This document shows, piece after piece, positions 37,440-53,900 of a stretch of DNA of 64,000 bases (position 1 is its first letter; each line of letters starts with the position of its first letter). A program made the position numbers and the translations under genes. Under the pieces are notes generated by a model, which saw only the letters and a program-made list of their open reading frames with translations, was not told where the DNA came from and made no database searches. The stretch covers positions 24,322,913 to 24,386,912 of the forward strand of contig NC_046677.1 of NCBI RefSeq assembly GCF_003369915.1. Direction: 5' to 3'. Source of the stretch: Drosophila miranda (Eukaryota; Arthropoda; Insecta; Diptera; Drosophilidae).

Positions 37440-37553
37440 AACTTGAATTCGTCAGTATATTTACGGTATATTTTTAAAATGAGACGGAATATTTTGGTAT
37501 ATTTCGGAGGGTCCGACGGTATATTTTAGCGATAAATCCGCGGTCACACTGGA
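37440..37553. repeat. Dispersed Motif 1/AAATATACCGT element, copy B
   Basis: Reverse-oriented counterpart of 13014-13135, about 90% identical by eye over about 110 bp. The Motif 1 word CGGTCACACTG is at 37541-37551 on the plus strand and faces right, toward papi 2.85 kb downstream. Confidence 0.7.
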
Positions 37554-37860
37554 CTCGGCGTTTTTGTTGCTTTTTGGCTTGTTGCACGTTTTTATAAAGC
37601 AGACTCGATGTTTTTGTTGTTTTCAAACCAAGAATTGAGTGAATGGTTAATTAGTGTCGGCTTAAAGAATTAGATATAGAACAAATACAGCCAGGGAATC
37701 GATAGAACATAAAGACGGCATTAAGATAGCTGTATAGGGTAAGTTAACGTATTGAATGGTCGAATTCGTAGCACTTTTACTATCAGTTGTACGCAAACAC
37801 AGGAAAATATACCTACGTGTGTGTGTAGCGTACATAACTATCCAAGTTATTGACAAAGCT

Positions 37861-38224
37861 TTAAAGCCATTTAGTAACCCCTTGATTGACCTTTTTACCT
37901 TTTACGAGTGGCATCTCTACCTTTGGCTGCTTCTGCTCTTCAACAAACTGGTTTTCCATTAAGAACTTCACAAAGCCGCAAGCTGCAGCGCACACAAATC
38001 TAAAATGCAAATATACTCCAATGAATGATAGATTTGGTTCTTGTTCAATAAAGTTTCTCCAAATAGCCTCGCGGATTATTAAATACCTTAAGATGACGTC
38101 GATATTTGTTGTGGACTCGGCTTTATTTAGCAACAGGCAGGCAGAGACAATAAATACATACATACGTACAGGCGAAATAAAATTTGAAACTTTGCCAATA
38201 GAAAATTCGACTCATCCCAAGCAT
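37861..38224 (-). CDS. Small single-span membrane protein, 65 aa
   Basis: Predicted two-exon gene, 38224-38166 and 37999-37861. The junction splits a Thr codon (AC/A), and the two exons together make exactly 66 codons including the stop. The protein starts MLGMSRIFYWQSFKFYF and has one hydrophobic helix at about residues 16-35 (FYFACTFVCAAACGFVKFLM). The tail is Gln/Glu/Lys-rich (ENQFVEEQKQPKVEMP). A short basic-aromatic N-terminus and a charged C-terminus resemble small mitochondrial membrane proteins, but I do not recognise a family. A further donor-like GTAAAA at the end could extend or alter the C-terminus. Splice signals are fair (GTATGT; TTTTAG). Confidence 0.5.
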
Positions 38225-40396
38225 TTTCACCGCGTGACCTCTTCGCCAAACAGAACGCACAATTGTTGGCAGACAATATTTCGTGCGAGGGAATCGGGAA
38301 CGTCCGCTAGGTAAAAGCTAATGGCGACTCTTGTTAGGGGATCTATTTATTCTAACTGTAATCCTTGTTGTGGAACTGGGGGCCATTCAGAAATCGATCA
38401 TAAATCAGCTCTGTTTGAGAGTACAGAGAGGGTCACAACCACAACTTAAGCCAAGCGAACGGTTTATTATGTCATTTCACTAAATTTAGCACTCTGCGCA
38501 CTCTCCCGCTGTTCTGTTCAAGCTATTCTCGCTCGCTCTCCTCTCCCTCTGCATCAGACACTGCCGCTAGCTAATTTACGTTTTGTTTGCTTTTCATTAT
38601 TTGCCTTTATGCCAATAGTCGTATTGCTGTTAATTACCACAGCCATATGCGTGTGTACATGTGCTTATGCAGCTCTATTCAATTTTTCAATTGCTATTGT
38701 TCACACTACGACTACGAGATACCCTCTAATCTGGTTTGTTTGTTGATGGACTCAAAAGGTAATGATCCAATTGGCATTCAATATATGCCAATATATAGTT
38801 TCACTTATTAGGGCTCAAGAATATATTTATACTTTATCGGTTCGGAAAAGCTCTCTTCCACCTGTTACATACGTATACACAGAAACAATACACTCTTCTA
38901 TTCCACATTTACCGTGCAAAATGAACCGGCAAAATAAAAACAACAAGAACCCAGCTAGACGCTCTCTTGTATGAGTGTATTGGTGAAAGAGTATGCTTCC
39001 AAAACAGCTGATGTCGGCGCTCTCTCTCTCTCTCTCTCAATGGAACCCGACCGACCGTTTGTGCGGCCAAATATTCAAAATGCCTTCTTTTCAACAGTTT
39101 ATATTGAAATGTAGAGGCGACGGCAAGCCTTTTATCTCTCGCGAGAATTAATAATTTTCTAATAACTTACGAATTACGAACGAATTAGACGACGTGAAAA
39201 TGGAAAAACCAAACAACTCATCTGTCGACTCAAATAAGACGCTTCATTGAGTTTAAGCATTTGTTTTAGCAAACAGAAAAAAAAAACACAAAGGAAAAGC
39301 TTTAGTGCGAAACAATCTACAGCAAATCACGATCAAGGTCAGCGCCACAAAAAAATCAATTAAATGTGCTATACTTATGTTATTTTTGGCTGTTGTTTAC
39401 CATGTATTCCCATAATTAGTTTGGGAGTTATCAGTAAAAAGTAAATAGATAAAAAAGCTTACTTTCATTTAGCTGCATTTGGAGGAAATAAATGTTAAAC
39501 CGGTCTGATAACACATATGAGCGCATAAACTCGTTTAACTTGTCCAAGAACCAGTGCAAAGCTACGACAATATTGTGAATTATTGGGGTTTAAAAAATGG
39601 AATATGTATACAAAACAATAGACAGTGAATACTGGCTAGGGGAGAACCCATTATTTGGGTATCTATTTTGGTTAATTGCGTTACCCAGTTGCTAGACTTT
39701 ATGGCTTTTCACAGCACTATCCTGCATAAGTCATGCAATTTGCTCGACTCGAGACGCACAAGCGCATTCGCTGCAAAAGAGAAGTGCAAATCTTAAATTG
39801 AAAAACAAACCTGTCCAATGCTGATCTACCATATACACAATATCATATAAGTTATGTTTGGAAACAAATTCTGGCCTCTAATCGTAGGGAAATCCTGCCA
39901 ATTGTTGCAACATCTTCATCTCAAATTTGTTGTATAGTGTGCGCACACGGGGCTAACGTCACACATCTATTTTCTGTGCAGGGGAACCTCTCGCTGGCAA
40001 TTTCAATTATGAAGTCACTTTTTGTGTGGAGGATTGTTTGCCAAATTTAATTTGTGCTCTGCGGCCTGCAATATGTCGGAAATTGTCAAATTGAATGTCC
40101 AGTGACAAAATGATAAGTGTTTATGTAAGCGAAGACCCAACCATGGTCTTCTATAGATTCACTTACTCACATTAATGCGTATTATATGTCGTATTATATT
40201 CTATTTTAAGGTACCGTACCAGTACCGTACCACACGCAATAAATACTAACAAATTACACGACCTTGACCTTGGAAAGAAACTTGAGAAAATTTATCCATC
40301 ACCATTTCTTTGATCTGTTTGTTGCAGTTTGACAGAAAGCTCAAAGGAATAATCAAGATTACGACTTAAAATATTCTAGAATAGAAACTCCACAAA
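38225..40396. other. Intergenic upstream of papi
   Basis: No supportable gene. A CT tract lies at 39019-39038, and the sequence is AT-rich to 40.3 kb. An untranslated first exon of papi could lie here. An interrupted palindromic pair GGTACCGTACC.AGTACCGTACC is at about 40210-40232. Confidence 0.5.
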
Positions 40397-42324
40397 ATGT
40401 TACGCAATACTCCTTTTGGTGGCACGCCCACATATAAATTGATATTGGGCCTGGGACTCTGTTCCCTGGGAGGTGCCATGCTGTATGCGTACTTTAAGAA
40501 TCGCAGCGATGAGGAGGAACAAGACGAGGCTAGGAATCGGATAGAACTGGAGCAGCAGCAGCAGCAGATTACAAAGGAAATTGTATTGAAAATCGTAGTG
40601 GATAATGAGCATGTGCCGCTGATTATGGGACGCGGCGGAGCCAATATGAAGCTGATGGAGGAAAAGACCTCGGCCAAGATAAGATTACGGTAATTGGATT
40701 TAAATTTTGGCCAAAGTTACACAAGACACAATCTCTAATTCTCCCCCATGGGCGCTTGCTTTTTCAGCGACAAGGACAGTGAACACAAATATTGCGACAT
40801 TAGCGGCGTACCAGACGCCGTAAAGGCAGCCCGTGTGATGCTTGTACGCGAAATCGAGCGTGCACCCATTGTTAAAGTGGAGCTGCAAGTGCCACAGCGG
40901 CTGGCTAGCAAACTGTACGGACGGGGCGGCGAGATCATCCAGGAGATTGGCCGCAATTCGTTGGCCAAGATCACGATCGATCCGAATGGACGGAATGGCA
41001 AGGCCAAGATCACAATTGTGGGCAATCAGAAGCAGGTGAATATTGCCCGCAAACTACTGGACGATCAGATCGAAGAGGATGAAGAACTTCTGCGCTCCGT
41101 GGAGGACGTGGAGCAGCGCCGTGAACCACGCCGTTCGCCCACCAATAGCATGGCCTCCAGCATATACTCCTCGCAGACATCGCTCAGCTCCATGCAGCCG
41201 CGTGACAAACTGATGGCTGCCCGTGGCGATGACAAGCCCATGGAGGTGTATGTCTCCGCTGTGGCCTCGCCCACTAAATTCTGGGTGCAGCTGGTGGGCC
41301 CGCAGTCGAAGAAACTCGATGACATGGTCAAGGAGATGACCAATTATTATAGCAGTTCAGAAAACCGAGCCAAACATGTCCTGACAGCCCCTTATGTGGG
41401 TCAGATTGTGGCCGCTGTGTTTAAATTTGATCAGAAATGGTATCGTGCCGAGATTGTCGACATTATGCCAAATCAATACAATCCCCAAGAGCAGGTGATT
41501 GATCTTTATTTTGTGGATTATGGAGATAGCGAGTATATCTCCCCAGCGGATATCTGTGAACTGCGCACGGATTTCCTAACACTCAGGTGAGACGACACAT
41601 ACCTTTAGGTATAGCTATAGCTTTAACTTGTGTTGATATTTCCCTTAGATTCCAAGCGGTGGAATGCTTTTTGGCCAATGTCAAGTCCACCATTAGCAAT
41701 GAGCCAAATACATGGCAAAAATCATCGATAGCAAAGTTTGAGGAGATGACAGAGGGTAAGTTATAGCTTCTAAAATGATTTCTAAATGGAAATACCTAAG
41801 ATAAATCATTGTATGTTTTAGTGGCCCACTGGCGTAAGCTAATAGCCCGCGTCGTTACCTACAAGGAGCGTCCCAAGGTGACGGCTGGAGGGAATGCAGC
41901 CACCCGTGAGGGCACACCATTGCCAGGAGTAGAGCTGTTCGATCCCGCAGAGGGAGCTGATTTAAACATAGGTGATTTGATGATCGCGCATGGCTTTGCT
42001 CTGCCCCTAGATGATGCATATCCGGTGCGTTCACGTTCCAGCACGCCCTCAAATCAAAGTGATTCAACGATTGAGGAGCTGTGTGCCAGCATAACGCCTG
42101 TGACGCCACTCTCACCCATGTCGATGTCAATTACAAACGATGCCGATAGCATCTCCACCACAGCGGCGGAAGATACACATTTCGCCCAGCAGCTTGAGCA
42201 CCTGCAACACAAACTGAATGGCAATGACATGGCCAGCATAAATCCTATCAAACTCACGGCGACAGACAATCAGAATGGCAATAATAACAATTCGCCCACC
42301 ACAAACGGGAATGCAATGCACTAG
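40397..42324 (+). CDS. papi: Papi, Tudor-KH piRNA biogenesis factor
   Basis: Four exons, 40397-40689, 40768-41586, 41649-41755 and 41822-42324, encode 573 aa. An N-terminal anchor (residues 14-33, KLILGLGLCSLGGAMLYAYF) holds the protein on the mitochondrial outer surface. Two KH domains follow with GRGG loops at 78-81 and 149-152. An extended Tudor domain has its core at about 307-364 (VGQIVAAVFKFDQKWYRAEI, then YFVDYGDSEYI), with the aromatic residues that bind symmetric dimethylarginine of PIWI proteins. TDRKH/Papi positions PIWI-bound pre-piRNAs for 3'-end trimming. The C-terminal 120 residues are Ser/Thr/Asn-rich and disordered. It lies 3.8 kb downstream of mio on the same strand, as I recall for the fly order mio-papi-sau. 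Confidence 0.95.
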
Positions 42325-42712
42325 TTATCCTCGCTTAATTGTTAATTGTTTCGGGGCAGCTCTCACTACTTGACGTGTACATAATGTTTAGATTTTAAGG
42401 AAAGACTTAAACTATAGGTACGAAGAAATTGTTTATTTTATCGCCCCGAAAGCGTGGGCTGTCTTCTCGACATATCCTAGACTTGACTCTGACGATAATT
42501 TATATATATATATACGTCGTGGACTGGCACAAATCCTTAATTGTTTATAGATATGAACCATATGCCATGTTACTTATTGTTTTAGCAATAGACAACAAAA
42601 TTTGTAAAAATACACAAGAAACAAACACAAATGTATAAAAAGAAATGCGCCTATGTGGAAAGTTAACTTAAGCCTAGGTACAGTCTTGGGGCAGAGTATA
42701 ATACATTCTCTA
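42325..42712. other. Convergent 3' ends of papi and the C10 gene
   Basis: AT-rich 3' UTR-type sequence with a short TATATATATA run near 42500. No gene is seen. Confidence 0.6.
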
Positions 42713-43063
42713 TTAAATCAGTATATCATTTGTGGTATTTATAGCTATGGGCGGAAGGTAGATGGCCCGAATCTGACTGCGCAGGCGTGCAATTTCCATA
42801 TCATCGCGTTCCATTTCCCGTATGAGCTGCGAGAACTGCACCAGGCCCTCGCGGTTGCCGGGAAAGCCATGGCTCTTGATTACCTCCAGCTGCAGCTGCA
42901 TGACCAGTGGGAAGACGTGCTGCATCATTAGCATCATCTCCTTGCCAGCGGATGCCTTGGCCTCGGATAACTTTTTCGAGTTGTCCGGCTGATTCACACA
43001 CCGGATGATGTCCATGAGTATTTGCTTGGCATTCTCGTTGTTGAAGTTGGACAAATACGACAT
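42713..43063 (-). CDS. C12orf57/Protein C10 homologue
   Basis: Single exon, 116 aa, all-helical. Helices NENAKQILMDIIRCVNQPDN, GKEMMLMMQHVFPLVMQLQ and LEVIKSHGFPGNREGLVQFS line up with human C10 (EQAKVVLAEVIQAFSAPEN, MGKMLQFVLPVATQIQ, QEVIKAYGFSCDGEGVLKFA). The conserved end RLRSQIRAIYLPP also matches SLSGKLKALFLPP. The human gene is needed for corpus callosum formation; the molecular role is not well defined. The protein is close to the human length (126 aa). It is transcribed away from sauron; a DRE and an E-box lie between them. Confidence 0.85.
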   Translation of the reverse strand: MSYLSNFNNENAKQILMDIIRCVNQPDNSKKLSEAKASAGKEMMLMMQHVFPLVMQLQLEVIKSHGFPGNREGLVQFSQLIREMERDDMEIARLRSQIRAIYLPPIAINTTNDILI

Positions 43064-43930
43064 GGTTACAGCGTCAAGTGGGCGTGGCAGTGACTAATGC
43101 AATGAAAAGAATAGAAAATTTACGAAAATCCTTCAGCTGTCCACTGTTTTTATTATACACACACACACAGGGATTCTACTAGAGCTGGCAATCACAACGA
43201 TTGCAGTATCGATAGCAGGTGAAAAATAGGAAACCATCCTACAACCCTGGCCAAACAGCTGTTGAGTGGTGCCTAAATATTCATTAAATTGTACAAATCT
43301 GTGTGTTTTATACACCAATTTAATATAAAATATCATAGTAACTTATTAGTTTTCAATTAAATTGGGAATTAGTTAGAGTTTAAGCCCACTGTTGGACACG
43401 CTTTCCAACACTAGACAAGAAAATGTCACGTCGAAGAAACAGAAGCGACGACAAAAGACACAAATAAAAAAGCTTATTTTGCGCAAGATTTCATATAATT
43501 AAAGCAAACGCAAGGATATGCGATTAAACATTTAGGATGTGTAGTTAAATTATATTAAATTACAGAGTTATATTGCCAAAGTAAACGGTATACAAGCAAC
43601 GAGAGCCCCGACGACTACGCAGTTTTTGGGAGAGTAGAGTGCATTCTAGTGCAAGAAGTGAAAAGTGCGTGTGTGCGAAAAGCAGAGAAAAGTTCGGGGG
43701 CATAAAGAAGCAGAAATAACAACACAACACACCAAATTTACAGATACACGCGCGCGTACAGCAAAACGCACACTCTGTAAACAGGCTAACCACCATCCCC
43801 GCAGCAGCCGACGAGTCACCAATTTGTGCCACACACACAAAAAGAACGACCAGCAGGCAGAAGCAGCAGCAGCAGCCACAGCCAGCATTAACAACAACAT
43901 CATCATCACATTTGTAGCTTCCATCAGAAA
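43064..43930. other. Divergent promoter region, C10 gene and sauron
   Basis: Contains the DRE at 43207, an E-box ACAGCTGTT at 43254, a short CA tract, and the sauron 5' UTR (probably from about 43570). No TATA box is obvious. No gene is seen. Confidence 0.55.
43207..43214. promoter_or_regulatory. DRE (DREF site)
   Basis: Palindrome TATCGATA 144 bp upstream of the C10-family ATG, with CAGCTG 40 bp further. This is typical of fly housekeeping promoters. Confidence 0.7.
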
Positions 43931-47743
<3,813 letters not shown>

Positions 47744-50700
47744 AATGTGGGATACCACTCCTCTCAACAGCACACACACACACACAAGAAAAACACAGAC
47801 CCAAATACACACACACACACAGATCTGGAATACATTTTGCTGCTTTTTGTTTAAGAAACGAAACTTTTGCTGTGACTGGGACTCCTCCATTCAGTTTCAA
47901 TCAAATATCTATGTTATACTTTAAGCAACCCCCCAGAAGAAGAGCAGCCATAAAAGATATACCATCTATATATAAACGATATAAAGAAGCTGCAAAATTC
48001 GAAACAGTATCCAATCAACAGATCCTTTCACCTTTCGGTTAAATATTTCTTTTACGTATTCAACAAATATTCCGAATAAACGAAACGAAACGATATGCTA
48101 GCCAATAGTTGAAGTTCTTTTCTAAACAAAAAACAAAAACCACAAAAATATTTAATAAGCTGTGTTCCAGAGTATGTGACTTGAGTATAAATCGAAACAG
48201 AAAAAAAATCAGTTAACTCTTGAGGTGTAGCTCGGGAGAGAGAGATTGACGAGAGTGCAGGAGATCGAAGCAGATCGCAAGAGATAGGAGCTATGGCAAT
48301 GTTTTTGTAATTATAAACTGTAACACCTAATTGTAAGTGCCGTGCAAAACTCTACAGCCCCCACCCCCGCCCCGTGCAAATCTCTATTTTTGTCTGACGA
48401 TCCTTCTATATCCTACACATACCATACATACTTTATATATATACATATTTTTTAATGTCCCCCCAAAATTGTGTGTGTTGTCTATTATCAATTTAATTTG
48501 TGATTGCCAGGCGGAGTATCAGTTCAAAACGTTTATTAAATTCCGCACTTTCGCTTTTTGTTTAAATTGAAATATAAGTACAGCTACACACAAAAGTATA
48601 TGTGCACCTGCCCCAGACACACACACAGAAGAACAGACAGACAGAAACACTCGCAGAGACATTCATCTTAGGAAACCTTTTTATTTTATTTTAAATTGTT
48701 ATTGAATTTCGGGAACATTGAAATTGAAAGATAAAAAAAAATAATTTTCTAAATGCTAAAGAGAAAACCTTTTCTAAATGTTAAAAAACAAAAACAAAAC
48801 ATAATATATACAAGAAAAAGAAGAAAACAAAATATTAAATTTAGAGGAGACAAAAAAAAGAGTACGAAAAAAACCCAATCTATGTAAATGTAAAATGTGC
48901 ACGTCAAATAATAATAATTCTTAGATATTTAAAGGCCTAATAAAATATATAATACAATATATATATACATACATACCATATAAAACGAATATGTATATGC
49001 AACTTTGCAAAATTCTACCCATTTATGCGAATTCGGGGATCGATATATTTCATTCCCATACATAATACTTGGGGCATACACATACCAATTTCTTATAGTA
49101 CTTGCTATGCTTGGATGAGGATGGCTAGATCTAGGGAGGGTTCTTGTATATTTTCAGAAGTTACTCGTGTGTAGATATTCGGAGGAGCTATACATTTTAC
49201 TCTATGCAATCACTAGGATCTATACCATATAATAGATGTTATTACACTTCTACAATTTTCTTAAAGTACAGGGCAAGCGTGGAAGATGTGGAGTCTCTCA
49301 AACACTCAAATATGAGGATATGAGATCTTTACAACGAAACGAAATGAAACAGGGCTACCTTTTTGAATAGACAGTCACATGGCGACTTGTTCAATCTCTA
49401 TTTAGAAAGAGAGTACAATAGTTTATTTAATTCTAGCCCGTTGAGGACCTTTATGGCGAGAGGTTTTGTATGAAGGGTTCTACATGTATCCAAAAGTTTT
49501 ATTTAGAAAGAACAAAGCTCCGAAATATTATCTAGACAATATATATATGTATATATATATGCATAAATGTTTCTAAGATATTTCATCAATGAAACTATGT
49601 TAAGATTTTTAATAAATACTAAGATTAACTCTGGATTTTCGATAATTTACAGAACAGGAAACGTAGGATAAAAAGATGTATTTCAGACAGTACCTCAACC
49701 GATGTACACACCTAAATATTTATGGATATCTTTTCTATGATTATTGAATTTTATCCATCAACTTGCTAACTCTAGCCAGCCCAACATCTCATATCGATGA
49801 TCTTAAGTTCAAAACTTTTTAATAATATTTTTAGTTTTATTAAAGGGATTTTATTCCATAATTTGAATACGCTTTAAGATCGACCGAACGAATCATATGC
49901 TATCATTTATGGAATACAAAGCCCAGCATAAATGTCCTTTAGACAGAACATCAATCGCACTCCCCATACTCCACATACGAGCACTCGCATCTTTCGTTTG
50001 AAAATTTAAGACAGATTTAATATCTATAAAGACTTCCCCTCCTTCAAAATCCACCACTATCTTATATCAAAATATTCTATCTAAAAAAAAACAATTTTCT
50101 AGCGAATTTTGTGTTTTTATTAAAGAGTTTTTATTCCGGTTTTCTTTTTTTCACTTTCAGTAATATATTTTTCGTTTTTGCTTTTCTGTCTGGGGAGAAG
50201 GCCTGGGTGTAGTGTGAGTAGGGGCAGTATACCATAGAATTATAATAGTTCTCACATCAAAACATTTATGTTATAATAATAATAATAATAGTTTGAGTTA
50301 CATTAAGTAGTGGATAAAAAGCAGGGCGCAGCGCACACAAAATGATTGACAAAAAGATTAAAAATACAAAAAAAATACGTGTGATGGGGGAAAAACACTC
50401 TAAAAACTCTAAATCATGATCTATAATTTGAATCAATTGAATCCTCATCCTAAAAGATCTCAAGTGTGGTAGGAAATTTGCAAGTAATTTTAAATTACAT
50501 TTTTGTTTTAAATATTTATGGAATTTAATAAGAGAGTAAAATTTTGATAGTTGTTGGCCTCGTTTATCAAATGTTTCATTTTTTAAAGGCCCTGGGCGTT
50601 CAAGAATTCATAGATCGAAGGGAAATTTGTTGGAAACAATGTGGAAAATGTGAAAACTTTAATAAAATTAATGGAAGATTTGATACGCTCGAAATGATAG

Positions 50701-50962
50701 CAATTAATTAAATATATTTATAGATGTATATGTATTTATATGTAGATATAATTGAAGTTCCAGCTCCTGCTTCACTCCACACGAGCCCACATGCCACATG
50801 CCACGCACATACTCCATATACTCCTCCTCACTTGCCAAAGCGACTGCGCATGGACGATAGCCGTCGCATACGTGCCCGATTCTGGGAGTAGCTATCGGAC
50901 CAGTCGCGTCCACCGCTGGAGGAGGCAGCTGCGGCGGGCAGCTTGTACGTGTAGCCTACGTG
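47744..50962. other. 3' flanks of sauron and Sec24CD, no gene
   Basis: AT-rich and extremely low in open frames. Short CA runs lie at 47770-47786 and 47807-47820. An AATAAA for sauron is at 48075-48080, 332 bp past the stop, and other candidates follow. The length (3.2 kb) could reflect long alternative 3' UTRs. Confidence 0.6.
48075..48080 (+). terminator. Candidate sauron polyadenylation signal
   Basis: AATAAA 332 bp downstream of the sauron stop codon. Further AAUAAA-like words downstream allow longer 3' UTRs. Confidence 0.45.
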
Positions 50963-53900
50963 CTAACTTAACAGATCCTTGATCTCCTTGTGCATGTAAC
51001 AGAGGAAATCCACATAGCTGGCAGAGCCATCAGTGCCCCGATCCTCGATGAGGAAATGCCGGAACACGCTCTCCAGTTTGTCGTTCTGTCGCAGCCAAGT
51101 GATCTGTCAAGAAAGAGATTAAAGAAATGTATCCTTTTGCTTAGGGGAACCTTAAAAGAGAGATTTCCTTACCCTCATATAGCGCGAGCGTTCCTGCATA
51201 ATTTGCTCGAGAATATCAGTGATGCGTCGCGCCAGTGGCGTCTCCGCTGTAATGTTGAACCTCTCGAGAGCCAGCTGCTGCAGTCCCTGGACTCCAAACA
51301 CGGACTGCACAAAGTTCTGGGACAGCGACTGACCCAGCCAAATGAACAAATGCACACCGTTCTCCAGTATATAGGCGCCATCCTCTGTGATCTTCTCGTG
51401 CGTGCAGCGCACTGGTGTCGGCAGCTCCGTCTCCTCTGCACTGACATTGTGTATGGGAATGAATCTGGGATACAGATAGTTCACAGACATATTCAGATCC
51501 ATCGAGAGCACAAACTGAATGACAAACGAGCGATCGTCCAGCGTCATGTCCGAGCCACCCGATATCGCATCGTTCTTGAGCAGGCACGAGGCATACAGCG
51601 GCAACAGTTTGAGGCACTCGGGCAGGATCAATTGTCCCGCGGATGTGGGCGAAGTGCAGTGCTTGCGATAGCAGGCCAAAATCTGTGCCGAACGATGGAT
51701 TAGGTTATCCTTGACCTGTTTGGGTGTGTGCTCCATTAGCTTGAAGCATGCCTGCTTCGCAAAGAACAGCATAATGGCATCCAGATCGCAGCTCTTGAAT
51801 ACATCCGCAATGGTGGTGGTCACGCGCAGAGCGAGATTAAGGACACGCAGACGACGCTGGCCACTGCACGAGGTATACAGCAGGGCCACCTGCACATAGA
51901 CGTTCTCCTCTGGCGGCAGCTTGTCATCGTGTTTGATCTCAATGCTCACAGACTTGGTGGCATCTGTAAAAAGGGTTCGATTAAAGTTTAGAAAGGGATA
52001 ATTTAAAAGGAGGCGTGCACCCACCAATACTGGCCAGTTCCACATCCGTTGTGTTGGACATGTAAAAGTGTCCAAAGAACTCTGTGGGTCGTATGCCCGC
52101 CGATGTCCTCACACGCATCACCGCATCAAAGGCAATCGGCCGCGAGACGTTCTTGATGATGTCCTCGATCAAACGCTGGCCATCCACATCTGCCTGGAAG
52201 TAGGTGTACTTGTACACCTCCCCTCCCGTCAGGCGGGCTACCTGTCCAATAGTGGCAATGTCGATGTACGCATTATTAAAGACAAACAAATCCACCGAGC
52301 ATCCCTGCTGCACGCACTCCTGTCCGAGCGTATTGTACGCCGTGGTCTGTGGCGTCAGCACAGTCTTCTCTTTGTCGGTGCCCAGGAGTTTCCGGTCATC
52401 GCGATTCTTTAGTTTACCCGGTGCCTCGGCAATGGGCAGGGTGGAGTTGAACACGAGCAGCTTGCCCGCCGCATTGGAGGCTTTGAGGGCCTCCAGACCC
52501 GCTTGAATGGCCGGATAGAGAATTGTTTCAGTTTCCTTGGTGTCTGCAAACATGCGCGGTATCTCCTCCATCAGAGCATCAATGACGGCTGCAGATTCCT
52601 CTGGATGGCAGAGGAAACCATCGAGTAGCGGCATAAACATCTCCTGGACATCGCCCACCACCATCATCTGGGGCTGGGCGAGGTTGCTCTTGATGTTGTA
52701 AAAGTGCACGGTGCTGTTGTAGGTGATGAAACCCACACGCACCTTGGACTTATCCTGGCCCTGATCCACCGGCAGGTGCTTGAGTATGTTCTTGATTTGG
52801 GCGCACAGCAGATGGACCAAGCCCGATTTGACTGTATTGTAGGATACATCAATGATGAAGATAAATGCAGGCACCTCTGGCTGGACATTGTTCTGTTTTG
52901 GGATAGAGATAAAACCATGAAGAAAGGACTGCATGGCCTTGTGGGCTTTATTCGCTTACACGACAGTAATCATTGGTGGCCAGAAATTCGTAGGTTCCCA
53001 GCAGCAGTTCAGGTCTTTCATGCTTATCCACACGCTGTCCTGTGTGATCCAAATGCTGATAGTAATCGGGATGGACTGCCAAAGAAGGGAAAACCATGAT
53101 CGTTAGAATACATGAATACATTCCTTAAGGTCCTTCAGCGCTCACCCTCCGATGAAACCTTGCACATCAGGCACTGGAAACGGCGTCCTGCATCCACAAA
53201 CTGCATATTGGGCGACATGTATGCCTTGCAGCGATTGCAGCGAATGGGTCCCATATCGCCAAAGTTCACAATCGGCGGCTCCAGCTCTCCCTTTGCAGTG
53301 CGTGCCAGCGGCGAGATGTTCAGCGTGAAGGGCAGAGCCGTGGTCTTCAGTATGTCACCCGTATTGGGGATGCAGTACAGCGATGAGCGCAAGTATCTCG
53401 GCGACGAATTGCCCTGATCGTGCACTACGAATTTGGTCGTTACCAGCGGCGGCAGCAGACCCGGCTGATTGGTGACGAACGGCCCACCGGCTAGCCTCTG
53501 GTTCTCAATCATCACTTGAATGGGATTCGGCATTTGGTCGGGATCCAGACGGCGTTGCTGCGGTGCCTGTTGGTACATGTTGCCGGCTCCAGGCATCGGA
53601 GGTTGCTGAAAAAAAGAATTGGTAGGTGATATTGGTATCCCAAGAAATGGCATTTCTCACTCACATTAAAACCAGGACGTTGCTGCTGTCCTGGCTGCCC
53701 TGGATAGCCGCCTGGTTGCGGTGGGTATCCTGGCGCTCCAGGCTGTTGTCCAGGTTGCGGGGGATAGCCCGGCATGGACTGCTGTCCGGGTTGTGGGGGA
53801 TATCCCAGGGCTCCAGGCTGCTGTCCGGGCTGTGGGGGGTAGCCAGGCTGCGGAGGATATCCTGGTGCTGATGGCTGTTGTCCAGGCTGTGGAGGATATC

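Larger units (their letters stand above)
36788..37860. other. Intergenic with a tandem duplication
   Basis: AT-rich, with no gene. It holds a diverged tandem duplication at about 37060-37430 and copy B of the Motif 1 element at 37440-37553. GC-poor sequence with TTTTTGTTGTT words follows to 37630. Confidence 0.6.

Noticed and set aside
38443-38460. AACTTAAGCCAAGCGAAC, 17 of 18 bases complementary to fly miR-375 as I recall it
   Set aside because: No partner arm is within hairpin distance on either strand, and the seed end does not match, so this is not a mir-375 locus. It may be chance.
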